Source of the DNA: a bacterium
Lineage (GTDB): Bacteria > Electryoneota > B3-LCP
DNA: 64,000 nucleotides
Assembly: GCA_026394195.1 (NCBI GenBank)
Contig: JAPKYS010000013.1
Span: 124,001-188,000 of the forward strand
Direction: 5' to 3'
The first letter of the stretch is position 1, and each line of letters starts with the position of its first letter. This document shows positions 50,702 through 59,271 of the stretch, in pieces. Below the pieces are notes generated by a model. It was not told the DNA's origin, made no database searches, and worked only from the letters and a program-made list of their open reading frames with translations. The position numbers and the translations under genes are program-made.

Positions 50702-52927
50702 TTTTTCTGATTTGCCAAACAGCAGCAACATCGGGGCGAGATTTAATAAAGCCAAGCCAAGGATGCAGGTCTTCATTCCTATTAAGGGTAAGATCAGAAG
50801 CCCAATCAGCAGCGCTCCTAAAGCCGCCCCCAACAGATCCAGCGCATAATAGACTCCAGCGAGAGAGACGTGGTAATTGGCTGGATATGCTGTCGCCAGC
50901 GGAAAATGGATTCCGCCCAGGACGCCGATCAGCAGCAGATAAAAAACGAAAATGCCGTTCACCAGCCAGTGCTGCGAATCAAGCCCCGCCATCCCAAAGC
51001 TGAAAATGCCAGTCAAGCCCAGCGGGACCAGTACCCAGATCAACTGCAACAACGGGAATATGGCCGTTTTTGATCTGATTCTGCGAGAGACCTCCGCTCC
51101 CATCGCCAGACCGAACATATAGCAGCCGATCAGCAAACCAATCTGTCTGTACCCACTCCCAAGCTTCATCTGATAGGCGTTTAACGCCAGTATTTCCAGA
51201 GCCAGTCCGGAAAACCCTACGGAGAAAACAGCCATGGCTGATCCGAACAGCGGACGCTTTTGCGGTTTGCGAAGTCGAAGATAAGCCGCCAGAACAAACC
51301 ATAAACCTAACAGACACAGGCTGCCCGGTATCAGGCGATTTTGTGCGGATTTGAGTATTTTCCCGAAAACTCCCGGCGATTGCTGCGACCAGAAGATCTG
51401 CTGCAGGTAAAAAGTGATGGGATTACTATCCCGATTGATCCGGCGGTATGATACGGTTTTAATGCGGATCTGGAGGGATTCAATGCGGCTGGCAGACAAT
51501 CGATCCTGCAGGCGAAAGCGATCCCAATAGATCAAGTTTAGGTTGCGTTCTTTCAAGCGGACCCCGATTTCCGGCGCAGTCAGCGCAGGCTGGATCCTTT
51601 GATCGCCTGCAATGAAAATGGCATTCTGACCGGGGAGTAAGTATACTTTCGTGAATACCGCGCGCAAAGTCAGTTGCAGCGAACCCAATAATTCCGCCAA
51701 ATCCTCGCCAATGTAATCTTCAGCCGATGGAATGGTGAATACCAGCGCTCCACCAGGTTTGATGACTTCGCTGTACCTGCGGAACGCCTCGACGGTATAG
51801 TATTTTGCCAATCTGGCAGTTCGTGCTCCCGGCAGGTTCAACAGGATAATGTCATAAGTTCGCTCCTGGATTGTATGGAGAAACCTGCGGGCATCTCCGG
51901 AATGCTTCTTGATCTTCAGGTCTGCCAAAGCCGTGGCGTCTTGAGGCAATCTATCCAAGATTGATGGATCCCAGAGATCAGGGTTGATTTCGATAACGTC
52001 AATCTGTTCGATAGACGGATGTTTTAACCCCTCCGCAAGACCGCCTCCTAACGAGCCACTGATCCAGAGTACTTTTTTCGGTTCGGGATGCTGAACCAGC
52101 GTTAGATCAGCCCGCTCTTCAATTGTGGCAATGTCATCGGAAGAAGCCAGCGGCAAACCGTTCTCATAGATGGTGATTTGCCCCTGGAGATCGGTAATTT
52201 CGACCAACCCGTAGGGCGTTTCAAGGTAATCCAGAACCTTGACGCCCGATCTTGTTTTTCCAAGCTGATCCAGGTAGGCGCTTTGCAGTCCAGGATAAGT
52301 CAGGTAGAGAATAGAGGGAACCAGAACCAACGGCAGCCACACCGGCAATCGTTTGAAGATCACTACGGCAACTATCGCCAAGCCGATCATCGCCAGAATT
52401 ACCGATTCGATGATGGGGTTGAGGTGATGTGAAAAGAACAACGCCAGTATGGTTGCTGCGAAGAATGAACCCACAGCTTCTCGCAGATAGACATAGCTTA
52501 CATTGGAAGAGTCAATCGTCTTGCAAATCCGGCAGGCGACCGGAAATATCGATCCTCCGAACAGACCCAGCGGCAGGATGGCAACAATCAACGCCAGCGT
52601 AAACCCTTCACCGCCTGCAACCACACCGGGAGTCCAGGCAATCTGGGAACAGGCGCCGTCAAGAACGAATATCGCCATACCGCACCAGAGAGACTGTAAC
52701 CCCAGCAGAATGCCGAAAAGAGAGCCCGTACACCAGTTCCGCTTGCAGAGGATGGCGCCGATGGCGCTTCCACCTGCGGTGGATAGCAGCCAGATAGCGA
52801 GCGTCAGCGCAAAGATAACCTCGTCGCCTCCTGACAGTGCCAGCGCGCGGCGGAGCAACAATACCTGCGCTCCACCCATTATGGCCCCGCTGACAATGAT
52901 GCCCAGCTTTATTCGGCTTACCTGCAT
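50693..52927 (-). CDS. Membrane protein with central spermidine-synthase-like domain
   Basis: A 744-residue fusion: about seven membrane helices (~5-225), a SAM-dependent methyltransferase-like fold of the spermidine synthase family (~255-480; motif I VLWISGSLGGGLAEGL, then IDVIEINP and GDARRFL), and six or seven more helices (~525-740). The aminopropyltransferase catalytic Asp region is replaced by ILLNLPGART. So it belongs to the fused MFS/spermidine-synthase-like group, probably without polyamine synthase activity. The ATG at 52927 gives MQVSRIKLGIIVSG; a TTG at 53014 adds 29 residues. Function unknown. Confidence 0.85.
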   Translation of the reverse strand: MQVSRIKLGIIVSGAIMGGAQVLLLRRALALSGGDEVIFALTLAIWLLSTAGGSAIGAILCKRNWCTGSLFGILLGLQSLWCGMAIFVLDGACSQIAWTPGVVAGGEGFTLALIVAILPLGLFGGSIFPVACRICKTIDSSNVSYVYLREAVGSFFAATILALFFSHHLNPIIESVILAMIGLAIVAVVIFKRLPVWLPLVLVPSILYLTYPGLQSAYLDQLGKTRSGVKVLDYLETPYGLVEITDLQGQITIYENGLPLASSDDIATIEERADLTLVQHPEPKKVLWISGSLGGGLAEGLKHPSIEQIDVIEINPDLWDPSILDRLPQDATALADLKIKKHSGDARRFLHTIQERTYDIILLNLPGARTARLAKYYTVEAFRRYSEVIKPGGALVFTIPSAEDYIGEDLAELLGSLQLTLRAVFTKVYLLPGQNAIFIAGDQRIQPALTAPEIGVRLKERNLNLIYWDRFRLQDRLSASRIESLQIRIKTVSYRRINRDSNPITFYLQQIFWSQQSPGVFGKILKSAQNRLIPGSLCLLGLWFVLAAYLRLRKPQKRPLFGSAMAVFSVGFSGLALEILALNAYQMKLGSGYRQIGLLIGCYMFGLAMGAEVSRRIRSKTAIFPLLQLIWVLVPLGLTGIFSFGMAGLDSQHWLVNGIFVFYLLLIGVLGGIHFPLATAYPANYHVSLAGVYYALDLLGAALGALLIGLLILPLIGMKTCILGLALLNLAPMLLLFGKSEKSV

Positions 52928-53141
52928 GGAATCAGTGTGGATCGATTCGATTTTACGTGTCAGTATGATTTCTTGGACGGTACAACCTCCAAGATAGATA
53001 AACCAAACGCCCAAGGCAAGAAAAATCTGAGCATCACCGGTAACAGAGCTGGAGTCGGTGTAGTTGCATTAAAATACCATGAATATGGCTGCGCATAAGC
53101 CCTTCTCCTGGCTCGACCAGCCAATCTTGGCAATATTCCAC

Positions 53142-53170
53142 TTGATTTTCTATCGGTTGTGTGCTATTTT
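53142..53170 (+). promoter_or_regulatory. Putative promoter of the UbiA-DUF362 genes
   Basis: TTGATT at 53142-53147, a 17-nt spacer and TATTTT at 53165-53170, 28 nt before the ATG at 53199. Fair match on both elements. Confidence 0.45.
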
Positions 53171-53198
53171 ACCGTAAATCAGAGTCAATGAGGTAGCC

Positions 53199-54068
53199 AT
53201 GCCCTTCGTGCTTCTTTCGGCCATGCGGCCAAAACAGTGGACTAAAAACTTGATCATCTTCGCAGGGTTGATCTTCTCGCAGAATTTCTTCCATCTGCAT
53301 TTTCTGACCCTCAGCATTCTGGCTTTCATCGCCTTTTGCCTGAACGCAAGTAGTGTCTACCTGATCAACGATCTGAAGGATATCGAACAGGACCGGCTTC
53401 ACCCTATAAAAAAACTGAGACCTCTGCCCTCAGGACGACTGAAGTCGTCAACTGCCGGCATCGCCAGCATTATTCTCGCCTTGGGATCGCTGACCCTTGC
53501 TTTTAAATTGGATCTGCGCTTCGGTCTGGTGCTGGCATTTTACTGGGTCATGATGGTGGCGTATTCTTACAAACTCAAGCACCTGGTTATCGTCGATATA
53601 TTGGTCATCTCAACCGGGTTTATCATTCGCGCTGTCTCCGGAGCCGTGGTCTTGAATGTGATGATTTCCCGCTGGTTGATCGCCTGTGCTATATTCATCT
53701 CGCTATTTCTCATCCTGGCGAAACGGAGAAATGAAATCACGGTGTTAGGCGAAGGAGCGACGCAGCATCGCGCCATCCTAAATGAGTACGGTGAACGCTT
53801 TCTGGATCAAATGATAGCGGTTGTGACTGCATGTACGATTATCAGCTACGTATTATATACCGTGGATCCGGGTACGGTGGAGAAGTTTCACACTCAGAGC
53901 TTCATCTTTACTGTGCCGTTTGTCATCTACGCGATCTTTCGCTATCTGTACCTGATCTATCAGCGCAACCTGGGCGGCAGGCCGGAAGTGGTGTTATTAA
54001 CCGACCGTCCCTTGCTGATCAGCATGTTTTTATGGATTGCAGCCGCCATGGTCATCGTATACCGTTAA
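53199..54068 (+). CDS. UbiA-family prenyltransferase, DPPR-synthase-like
   Basis: A 289-residue protein with about eight membrane helices. The N-terminus RPKQWTKNLIIFAGL and the first Asp-rich motif INDLKDIEQDRLHP (near 60-72) are typical of the decaprenyl-phosphate phosphoribosyltransferase branch; the second acidic region is YSYKLKHLVIVDILVI near 125. Such enzymes transfer phosphoribose to a lipid phosphate or a prenyl chain to an acceptor. Here the partner oxidases of the arabinose pathway are absent, so the product is unclear. It is followed by a DUF362 gene at 44 nt. Confidence 0.87.
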   Translation: MPFVLLSAMRPKQWTKNLIIFAGLIFSQNFFHLHFLTLSILAFIAFCLNASSVYLINDLKDIEQDRLHPIKKLRPLPSGRLKSSTAGIASIILALGSLTLAFKLDLRFGLVLAFYWVMMVAYSYKLKHLVIVDILVISTGFIIRAVSGAVVLNVMISRWLIACAIFISLFLILAKRRNEITVLGEGATQHRAILNEYGERFLDQMIAVVTACTIISYVLYTVDPGTVEKFHTQSFIFTVPFVIYAIFRYLYLIYQRNLGGRPEVVLLTDRPLLISMFLWIAAAMVIVYR

Positions 54069-54112
54069 TCCCAAATCCGCAGATCGATCGTTTATAACCA
54101 CGGACGTCTCCA

Positions 54113-55345
54113 GTGCTCTCCAAATCAGTAGTCAGCGTAACACACCGACTTCAGATCCCCGGTGATCCCCGGGATTTTACTCCCGCATCGCTTAGCGCCA
54201 TTCAAGAAATGGTTCAGGAGGCGCTCTCACCTTTTAATCTGGCAGCTCTGGTGAAGGGGCGCAGCGTCTTGATAAAGCCCAACCTGGTCCGCCCGCGCTC
54301 TGATATTCCAACTGCAACGACTACAGATCCTCGCGTATTGATCGCCCTGCTGCGGCTATGCCGTGACGCCGGAGCCTCTCGGATTGGTCTGGGTGACAAA
54401 CCCGGGATTGGTCTCTCATGCCGTGGTGGGCAGCAATTTTTGGGGATTGATGATTATCTCACCGAAGTTGGCGCTCATTTCGTTTATTTCGATGAATCTG
54501 AGGAAATATGGGAAGATAATCCTAGGGGACGCATCTGCAACTCAATTCCCATTCCCCGGGTGCTGCGTGAATATGAGGTTCTGCTGAATGTTCCCAAGCT
54601 GAAACTGCATATGCACACCGGGATTTCTTTAGGAATCAAGAATCTCTTCGGTTTGGTGCCGGAACATTTTCGTATGAAGCATCACCGTGAAGATCTGCAT
54701 CGCTTCCTCATCGATTATTTATACCTGGTCAAGCCGTCTCTGACCCTGATTGATGGTATTTGGGCACTAGAAGGACAAGCGCCGATTTGCGGAACCCCGG
54801 TGAAAGATTTCAACACATTGATCGCCGCAACCGATATTGTAGCCGGAGATTCAATCGGAACGTCCTTGATGGGGATCAACCCGCGCGAAATTACCATGCT
54901 GCGCATGGCGCAAGCTGATGGATTCGGCAATTTAGATCATGATCGGATTGAGGTGATCGGAACCTCCCCGCAAACTCTTCAGCGGCATTTCACCCAGCCC
55001 GTACTCTCCTCCCAGGATGCTTACCCTGGTTTTGACGTGATCGTTCACGGCGGCTGCGTTGGCTGCTTGTCCTCCTTACGCCATGCTCTGGACCGTCTGA
55101 ATCTGGCGGGCAAACTGCGCCTGGATCCGCAAACCATATTGCTGGGGCTGCATCACGAAGCTGAGGATATTCAACTTAAATCCGAACCCGGTAAACTCTG
55201 GTGCTATGGGAACTGTTGCCTCGAACAATTCATTCAACATTACAAAGACCAGGATTACGCTCACCTGTTAGAGGGCTGTCCACCGCACTTCATGGAATTT
55301 TATCGACAGTACTGCAAGGTCAATGGTATTGATCCCAATTCGTGA
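54113..55345 (+). CDS. DUF362-domain protein with cysteine pairs
   Basis: A 410-residue protein. The DUF362 domain (~40-290) has VLIKPNLVRP near 58, TTDPRVLIALLRLCRDAG and PKLKLHMHTGISLGIKNLFG near 165-185, the family core. The C-terminal part (~300-410) has GGCVGC and WCYGNCC, a set of cysteines that could bind metal or an iron-sulfur centre, but no standard 4Fe-4S ferredoxin spacing. The start is GTG. The family function is unknown. It probably shares a transcript with the UbiA-type gene. Confidence 0.82.
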   Translation: MLSKSVVSVTHRLQIPGDPRDFTPASLSAIQEMVQEALSPFNLAALVKGRSVLIKPNLVRPRSDIPTATTTDPRVLIALLRLCRDAGASRIGLGDKPGIGLSCRGGQQFLGIDDYLTEVGAHFVYFDESEEIWEDNPRGRICNSIPIPRVLREYEVLLNVPKLKLHMHTGISLGIKNLFGLVPEHFRMKHHREDLHRFLIDYLYLVKPSLTLIDGIWALEGQAPICGTPVKDFNTLIAATDIVAGDSIGTSLMGINPREITMLRMAQADGFGNLDHDRIEVIGTSPQTLQRHFTQPVLSSQDAYPGFDVIVHGGCVGCLSSLRHALDRLNLAGKLRLDPQTILLGLHHEAEDIQLKSEPGKLWCYGNCCLEQFIQHYKDQDYAHLLEGCPPHFMEFYRQYCKVNGIDPNS

Positions 55346-55447
55346 TATCGATTTTAACGGCTGGTCTGGGTGTCGACTCAGAATCGGAGCATCTTTCCAC
55401 TGTCCGAAGCACAATAAATCCAATAACGATGAAATGTCGAATTTTAC
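55346..55447. other. Gap between the DUF362 gene and the riboflavin promoter
   Basis: About 100 nt without a gene or clear signal, preceding the rib promoter; the riboswitch leader follows it. I see no terminator for the DUF362 gene here. Confidence 0.5.
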
Positions 55448-55476
55448 TTGACATCCGTCGTTAAAACTGATATATT
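55448..55476 (+). promoter_or_regulatory. Promoter of the riboflavin operon
   Basis: Perfect TTGACA at 55448-55453, a 17-nt spacer and TATATT at 55471-55476. The start lies near 55483, just before the first helix of the riboswitch. Confidence 0.8.
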
Positions 55477-55489
55477 GCAAAGACCGAAT

Positions 55490-55603
55490 GCCTGCGGGGC
55501 GGGGCGCAATTCCCCACCGGCGGTAAAGCCCGCGAGTTTCCTTTTGGGGAAACAGAACCGGTGAAATTCCGGCGCCGACGGTATAGTCCGGATGAGAGTA
55601 GGC
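55490..55603 (+). promoter_or_regulatory. FMN riboswitch (RFN element)
   Basis: Conserved RFN blocks are in order: GGGGCGGGGCGCAATTCCCC near 55497, ACCGGCGGTAAAGCCCGCGAG, then GAACCGGTGAAATTCCGGC and GCCGACGGTATAGTCCGGAT, then GAGAG. The closing helix P1 is GCCTGC 55490-55495 with GTAGGC 55598-55603 (one G-U). The variable P3 arm is TTTCC/GGAAA near 55537. FMN binding should let the downstream terminator form and shut off ribD-ribE-ribBA-ribH. Confidence 0.97.
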
Positions 55604-55607
55604 AGCG

Positions 55608-55628
55608 GCACGTGGGAGTGTCACGTGC
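55608..55628 (+). other. Short hairpin in the riboswitch expression platform
   Basis: GCACGTG 55608-55614 pairs with CACGTGC 55622-55628 around GGAGTGT. It lies between the aptamer and the terminator and may be part of the switch, for example as a pause or an alternative fold. Confidence 0.5.
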
Positions 55629-55636
55629 AATCTACG

Positions 55637-55666
55637 CCCCAGAGGTATCTCACCTTTGGGGTTTTT
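55637..55666 (+). terminator. Riboswitch attenuator terminator
   Basis: CCCCAGAGGT 55637-55646 pairs with ACCTTTGGGG 55652-55661 (ten pairs, one G-U) around ATCTC, then five T. It is 12 nt before the ribD start, so FMN acts by premature termination. Confidence 0.9.
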
Positions 55667-55678
55667 CGCGAGAGTGAC

Positions 55679-56779
55679 GTGGATCAAGACGAATACTTCA
55701 TGAGAATCGCATTGAGGGAGGCAGCCAGAGGCATTGGCGCGACCAGCCCTAATCCGCGCGTGGGTGCAGTGCTGGTCGCTGGGTCAAAAGCTCTCGCTCG
55801 TGGTTATCACCATTCTTATGGAACTCCTCATGCAGAAGTTGATTGTCTCGCACAGGTTCCAGCTGAAAAATCCCGGGGCGCCACCTTGTACGCCAATCTC
55901 GAACCGTGCTGTCACCATGGCAAGACGCCCCCCTGTTCCAACGCTGTGATTTCCGCTGGAATCAAGAGAGTCGTCTACGGAATGCTTGATCCTAATACGC
56001 AAGTCAACGGCAGGGGGCTACGGGAGTTGCATCAGGCTGGGATCGAAGTTGTAGGTCCGGTTTTAGAGCAGGAATCTCGAGAACTTAATCGAGGCTATAT
56101 CAAACAGCAGAGCACCGGTAGACCCTGGGTTGCCTTGAAATTCGCCCAGAGTCTGGATGGTCGTATTGCCGCCTGCGGTGGTGATGCCCGCTGGATCAGC
56201 AGTCCAGAGGGTTTGAAACTGGCGCACCGGCAGCGTGCTGAACACGATGCCATTCTGGTCGGCATCAATACCGTGCTGGCAGATGATCCCCAATTGACTG
56301 TGCGTTTGGTCAAAGGCCGCAATCCACAACGGTTGGTGCTGGATGGCGATTTACGGATCAAACCATCCGCAAAAATTTTCAAAGCGAATCCTTTGCCGGT
56401 GCTCATCGCCACACGACCCTACCCTCCCGATGAAAAAGTCAAGCAGTTACCTCCGCAGCTTGCTGAATTGATTTGGATACCGCCCGACCGCGACGGCCAT
56501 ATTGATCTGGGGTTATTTTTGGATGAACTGGGACGGCGCGGCATCCTGTACGTTTTGGTCGAAGGCGGGGCTGACGTCTTCAGTTCGTTCATGCGAACGC
56601 GCCTCTTCGATGAATTGATCGCTGTCATCGCGCCAAAAATCATCGGCGGTGATGGTATCCCCAGCGTCGGCAAGTTAGGAATAAAAAGAGTGGGGCAGGC
56701 GATGCAGATGCGGGTTCATAAACGTAAAACTTTCGGGCCGGACACAGCGATATGGTTTCGACCGGAATCGACAAGTTAG
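55679..56779 (+). CDS. ribD: Bifunctional riboflavin deaminase-reductase
   Basis: A 366-residue RibD when started at the GTG at 55679 just after the attenuator; a longer frame from 55592 runs back into the riboswitch and is rejected. The deaminase domain (~1-145) has the zinc ligands His51 (HAE) and Cys77/Cys86 (PCCHHGKTPPC), and the reductase domain (~150-366) has FAQSLDGRIA and VEGGADVFSSF. It catalyses the second and third steps of riboflavin synthesis from GTP. ribE follows 24 nt later. Confidence 0.97.
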   Translation: MDQDEYFMRIALREAARGIGATSPNPRVGAVLVAGSKALARGYHHSYGTPHAEVDCLAQVPAEKSRGATLYANLEPCCHHGKTPPCSNAVISAGIKRVVYGMLDPNTQVNGRGLRELHQAGIEVVGPVLEQESRELNRGYIKQQSTGRPWVALKFAQSLDGRIAACGGDARWISSPEGLKLAHRQRAEHDAILVGINTVLADDPQLTVRLVKGRNPQRLVLDGDLRIKPSAKIFKANPLPVLIATRPYPPDEKVKQLPPQLAELIWIPPDRDGHIDLGLFLDELGRRGILYVLVEGGADVFSSFMRTRLFDELIAVIAPKIIGGDGIPSVGKLGIKRVGQAMQMRVHKRKTFGPDTAIWFRPESTS

Positions 56780-56803
56780 CTGCCATCAAACCAATTAAGA
56801 AAA

Positions 56804-57436
56804 ATGTTCACCGGACTCATTCAAACCATCGGTAACGTTGTCCAGAGACAACCCAGGTCAGGTGGATTGACTCTGGAAATAAGTTGCAGCTTCAGCGATG
56901 AACCGTTGCAGCTTGATGAAAGCATTGCGGTTGACGGTGTCTGCGTGACGGTGGAACGCTTCAGCTCGGCGACCTTTACTTTCTCGATTTCGACCGAGAC
57001 GTTAAAACGCACGAATTTGGGAAACAAGCGCCTGCATGAGAAGGTTCACTTAGAAAGAGCTCTAAGGTTAGGAGATCGCCTGGGCGGACACATTGTCCAG
57101 GGGCACGTTGATGCTGTCGGCAAGGTGGTCCAATTGGTTCCACAGGGTAACGGTCTGGAACTTTCAATACTCATTCCGGAAAATCTACGCCGATACGTGG
57201 TAGAAAAGGGTTCCTTGACCGTGCAGGGAGTCAGCTTAACGGTAGCACACCTCAATCAAGCTACCGCTGCCCTTGCGATTATTCCAGCAACACTTGAATC
57301 GACCTGCCTCGGGGAACTATCACCCGGATCGCAGGTGAATCTTGAAGTCGATATCATCGCCAAGTACGTAGAATCTCTACTGGCAGGAAAGAGCACAGGT
57401 CTTGATCAGGAAAAGCTGCGTAGTTGGGGATTTTAA
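56804..57436 (+). CDS. ribE: Riboflavin synthase
   Basis: A 210-residue riboflavin synthase alpha chain. Two homologous beta-barrel halves: MFTGLIQTIG with VDGVCVTVE (~residues 1-95) and GGHIVQGHVDAVG with VQGVSLTVA (~96-190). It dismutates two 6,7-dimethyl-8-ribityllumazine molecules to riboflavin. It lies between ribD and ribBA, in standard order. Confidence 0.97.
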   Translation: MFTGLIQTIGNVVQRQPRSGGLTLEISCSFSDEPLQLDESIAVDGVCVTVERFSSATFTFSISTETLKRTNLGNKRLHEKVHLERALRLGDRLGGHIVQGHVDAVGKVVQLVPQGNGLELSILIPENLRRYVVEKGSLTVQGVSLTVAHLNQATAALAIIPATLESTCLGELSPGSQVNLEVDIIAKYVESLLAGKSTGLDQEKLRSWGF

Positions 57437-57493
57437 TCAGGTGACCAGCTAACAATAAGTATCAAAGAAATCAGCTCAAGAATCAGAATACAC

Positions 57494-58735
57494 ATGCCTA
57501 AACTGAAACTGGAAAATCAGGAAGAAACCATCAAACTGGATACCATCGAAGCAGCCATCGAGGAATTCAAACGGGGTAAACTTGTCATCGTCGTCGATGA
57601 CGAAGACCGTGAGAATGAAGGCGACTTTATCATGGCGGCAGAAGCCGTCACACCTGAAGCCGTTAATTTTATGGCCAAACACGGTCGGGGGATGATCTGT
57701 CTACCCTTAACCGGGCAGCGGGCGGACGAGTTGCGTCTCGATATGATGGTCGGCAGGAACACTGCTTTGCACGGCACCTCGTTCACAGTTACTATCGATG
57801 CCGTCCGCAATACCACCACAGGCATTTCCGCACAAGACCGTGCTACCACCATTCTGACTGCTTGTGACCCTAAAACTCACCCCGAGGATCTGGCTCGACC
57901 CGGACATATATTCCCCCTGCGGTCTGCACCCGGTGGCGTACTGAAGCGGGCAGGACATACCGAAGCCGTAGTGGATTTGGCTCGCATGGCAGGTTTTCAA
58001 TCGATCGGTGTGCTCTGTGAAATCATGAGTGATGACGGCAGCATGGCTCGTCTGCCCGAGCTTATCCGGATCGCAAAACGATTCGACCTCAAAATCGTCT
58101 CCATCCGTGATCTGATTGAATACCGTCAGCGCACTGAATCTCTGATCAAGCGTTTGGCGGAAGTGAATTTCCCGACGGCTCACGGGCACTTCAAACTGAT
58201 CGGTTACCATAGCATGGTGGATGACAGCACGCATCTGGCGTTGGTCAAGGGGACTATCAAAGCCGAAGAGCCGGTGCTGGTGCGCGTACACTCGCAATGC
58301 CTCACCGGTGACGTGTTCGGGTCCATGCGTTGCGATTGCGGTGATCAACTCGTGCGAGCCATGGAAATCATCGAGAAGGAAGGTTGTGGCGTTCTTCTGT
58401 ACATGAACCAGGAGGGCAGGGGTATTGGGCTGGTTAACAAGCTCAAAGCTTACAACCTGCAGGATGAAGGTAAAGATACGGTCGAAGCCAATCTGGCGCT
58501 GGGGTTCAAAGCCGATCTGCGCGATTATGGTATTGGAGCACAGATCCTCTTCGATCTCGGCGTGCGCCGCATACGTCTGTTGACCAACAATCCTCGTAAA
58601 ATCATCGGATTAAAGGGTTATCATTTGGAAATCGTGGAGCGAGTTCCCATCGAGATACCGCCGAACGAAGTCAATTCCCGCTATTTGAATACGAAACGCG
58701 AAAAACTGGGACACTACATCAGCTCTTCCAGTTAA
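57494..58735 (+). CDS. ribBA: Bifunctional DHBP synthase / GTP cyclohydrolase II
   Basis: A 413-residue fusion. RibB domain (~15-215): [16 protein letters not shown] (acidic metal site) and [17 protein letters not shown] near 135. RibA domain (~218-405): zinc cysteines in HSQCLTGD and MRCDCGDQ, then NQEGRGIGL near 305 and the Tyr/Arg region LTNNPRKI near 360. It starts both branches of the pathway: ribulose-5-phosphate to DHBP, and GTP to the pyrimidine. Both active sites look complete. Confidence 0.97.
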   Translation: MPKLKLENQEETIKLDTIEAAIEEFKRGKLVIVVDDEDRENEGDFIMAAEAVTPEAVNFMAKHGRGMICLPLTGQRADELRLDMMVGRNTALHGTSFTVTIDAVRNTTTGISAQDRATTILTACDPKTHPEDLARPGHIFPLRSAPGGVLKRAGHTEAVVDLARMAGFQSIGVLCEIMSDDGSMARLPELIRIAKRFDLKIVSIRDLIEYRQRTESLIKRLAEVNFPTAHGHFKLIGYHSMVDDSTHLALVKGTIKAEEPVLVRVHSQCLTGDVFGSMRCDCGDQLVRAMEIIEKEGCGVLLYMNQEGRGIGLVNKLKAYNLQDEGKDTVEANLALGFKADLRDYGIGAQILFDLGVRRIRLLTNNPRKIIGLKGYHLEIVERVPIEIPPNEVNSRYLNTKREKLGHYISSSS

Positions 58736-58754
58736 ACACTATAAAGGATCGATC

Positions 58755-59267
58755 ATGAGTCCAAAAGCTGCGCAAAAGAAAGAATTGTCATCTTCCCTGG
58801 AAGCTGTAAAAACGATTCAGGGTCATCTGGACGCCAGTGGAAAGCGGTTTGCCCTGGTGGTCTCCCGCTTCAACGAGATGATTTCGCAGAAACTTCTCAG
58901 TGGCGCGTTGGACTGCCTGGTGCGCCACGGTGCCGATACGGCCGATTTAACCATTGTTTGGGTGCCGGGGTCATTTGAAATACCCATCGCGGCAGCCAAC
59001 CTGGTCAAATCGGGCAAATTTCACGCTGTCATCTGTCTGGGGGCAGTGATTCGAGGCGGTACGCCGCACTTTGATTACATCGCCGCTGAAGTCACTAAAG
59101 GAATCGCGCAGACCAGCCTGCAATATCTGAAACCGGTTACCTTCGGAGTCCTTACAACGGATACTTTGGAACAAGCTCTGGAACGCGCCGGCACCAAGGC
59201 GGGTAATAAAGGTTGGGACGCCGCGCTAAGCGCCATCGAAATGGCTGATCTATGGGAGAAATTATAA
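58755..59267 (+). CDS. ribH: 6,7-dimethyl-8-ribityllumazine synthase
   Basis: A 170-residue lumazine synthase with a ~25-residue N-terminal extension before the fold at [24 protein letters not shown] (near 75) and [17 protein letters not shown] (near 97), which includes the active-site His, are present. It joins DHBP and the ribityl pyrimidine. Many such enzymes form 60-mer shells; this cannot be judged here. It ends 4 nt before the propeller gene. Confidence 0.96.
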   Translation: MSPKAAQKKELSSSLEAVKTIQGHLDASGKRFALVVSRFNEMISQKLLSGALDCLVRHGADTADLTIVWVPGSFEIPIAAANLVKSGKFHAVICLGAVIRGGTPHFDYIAAEVTKGIAQTSLQYLKPVTFGVLTTDTLEQALERAGTKAGNKGWDAALSAIEMADLWEKL

Positions 59268-59271
59268 CAAA

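Noticed and set aside
55592..55678. Upstream extension of ribD into the FMN riboswitch
   Set aside because: It translates aptamer and terminator sequence, and the GTG at 55679 gives the normal RibD length and N-terminus.
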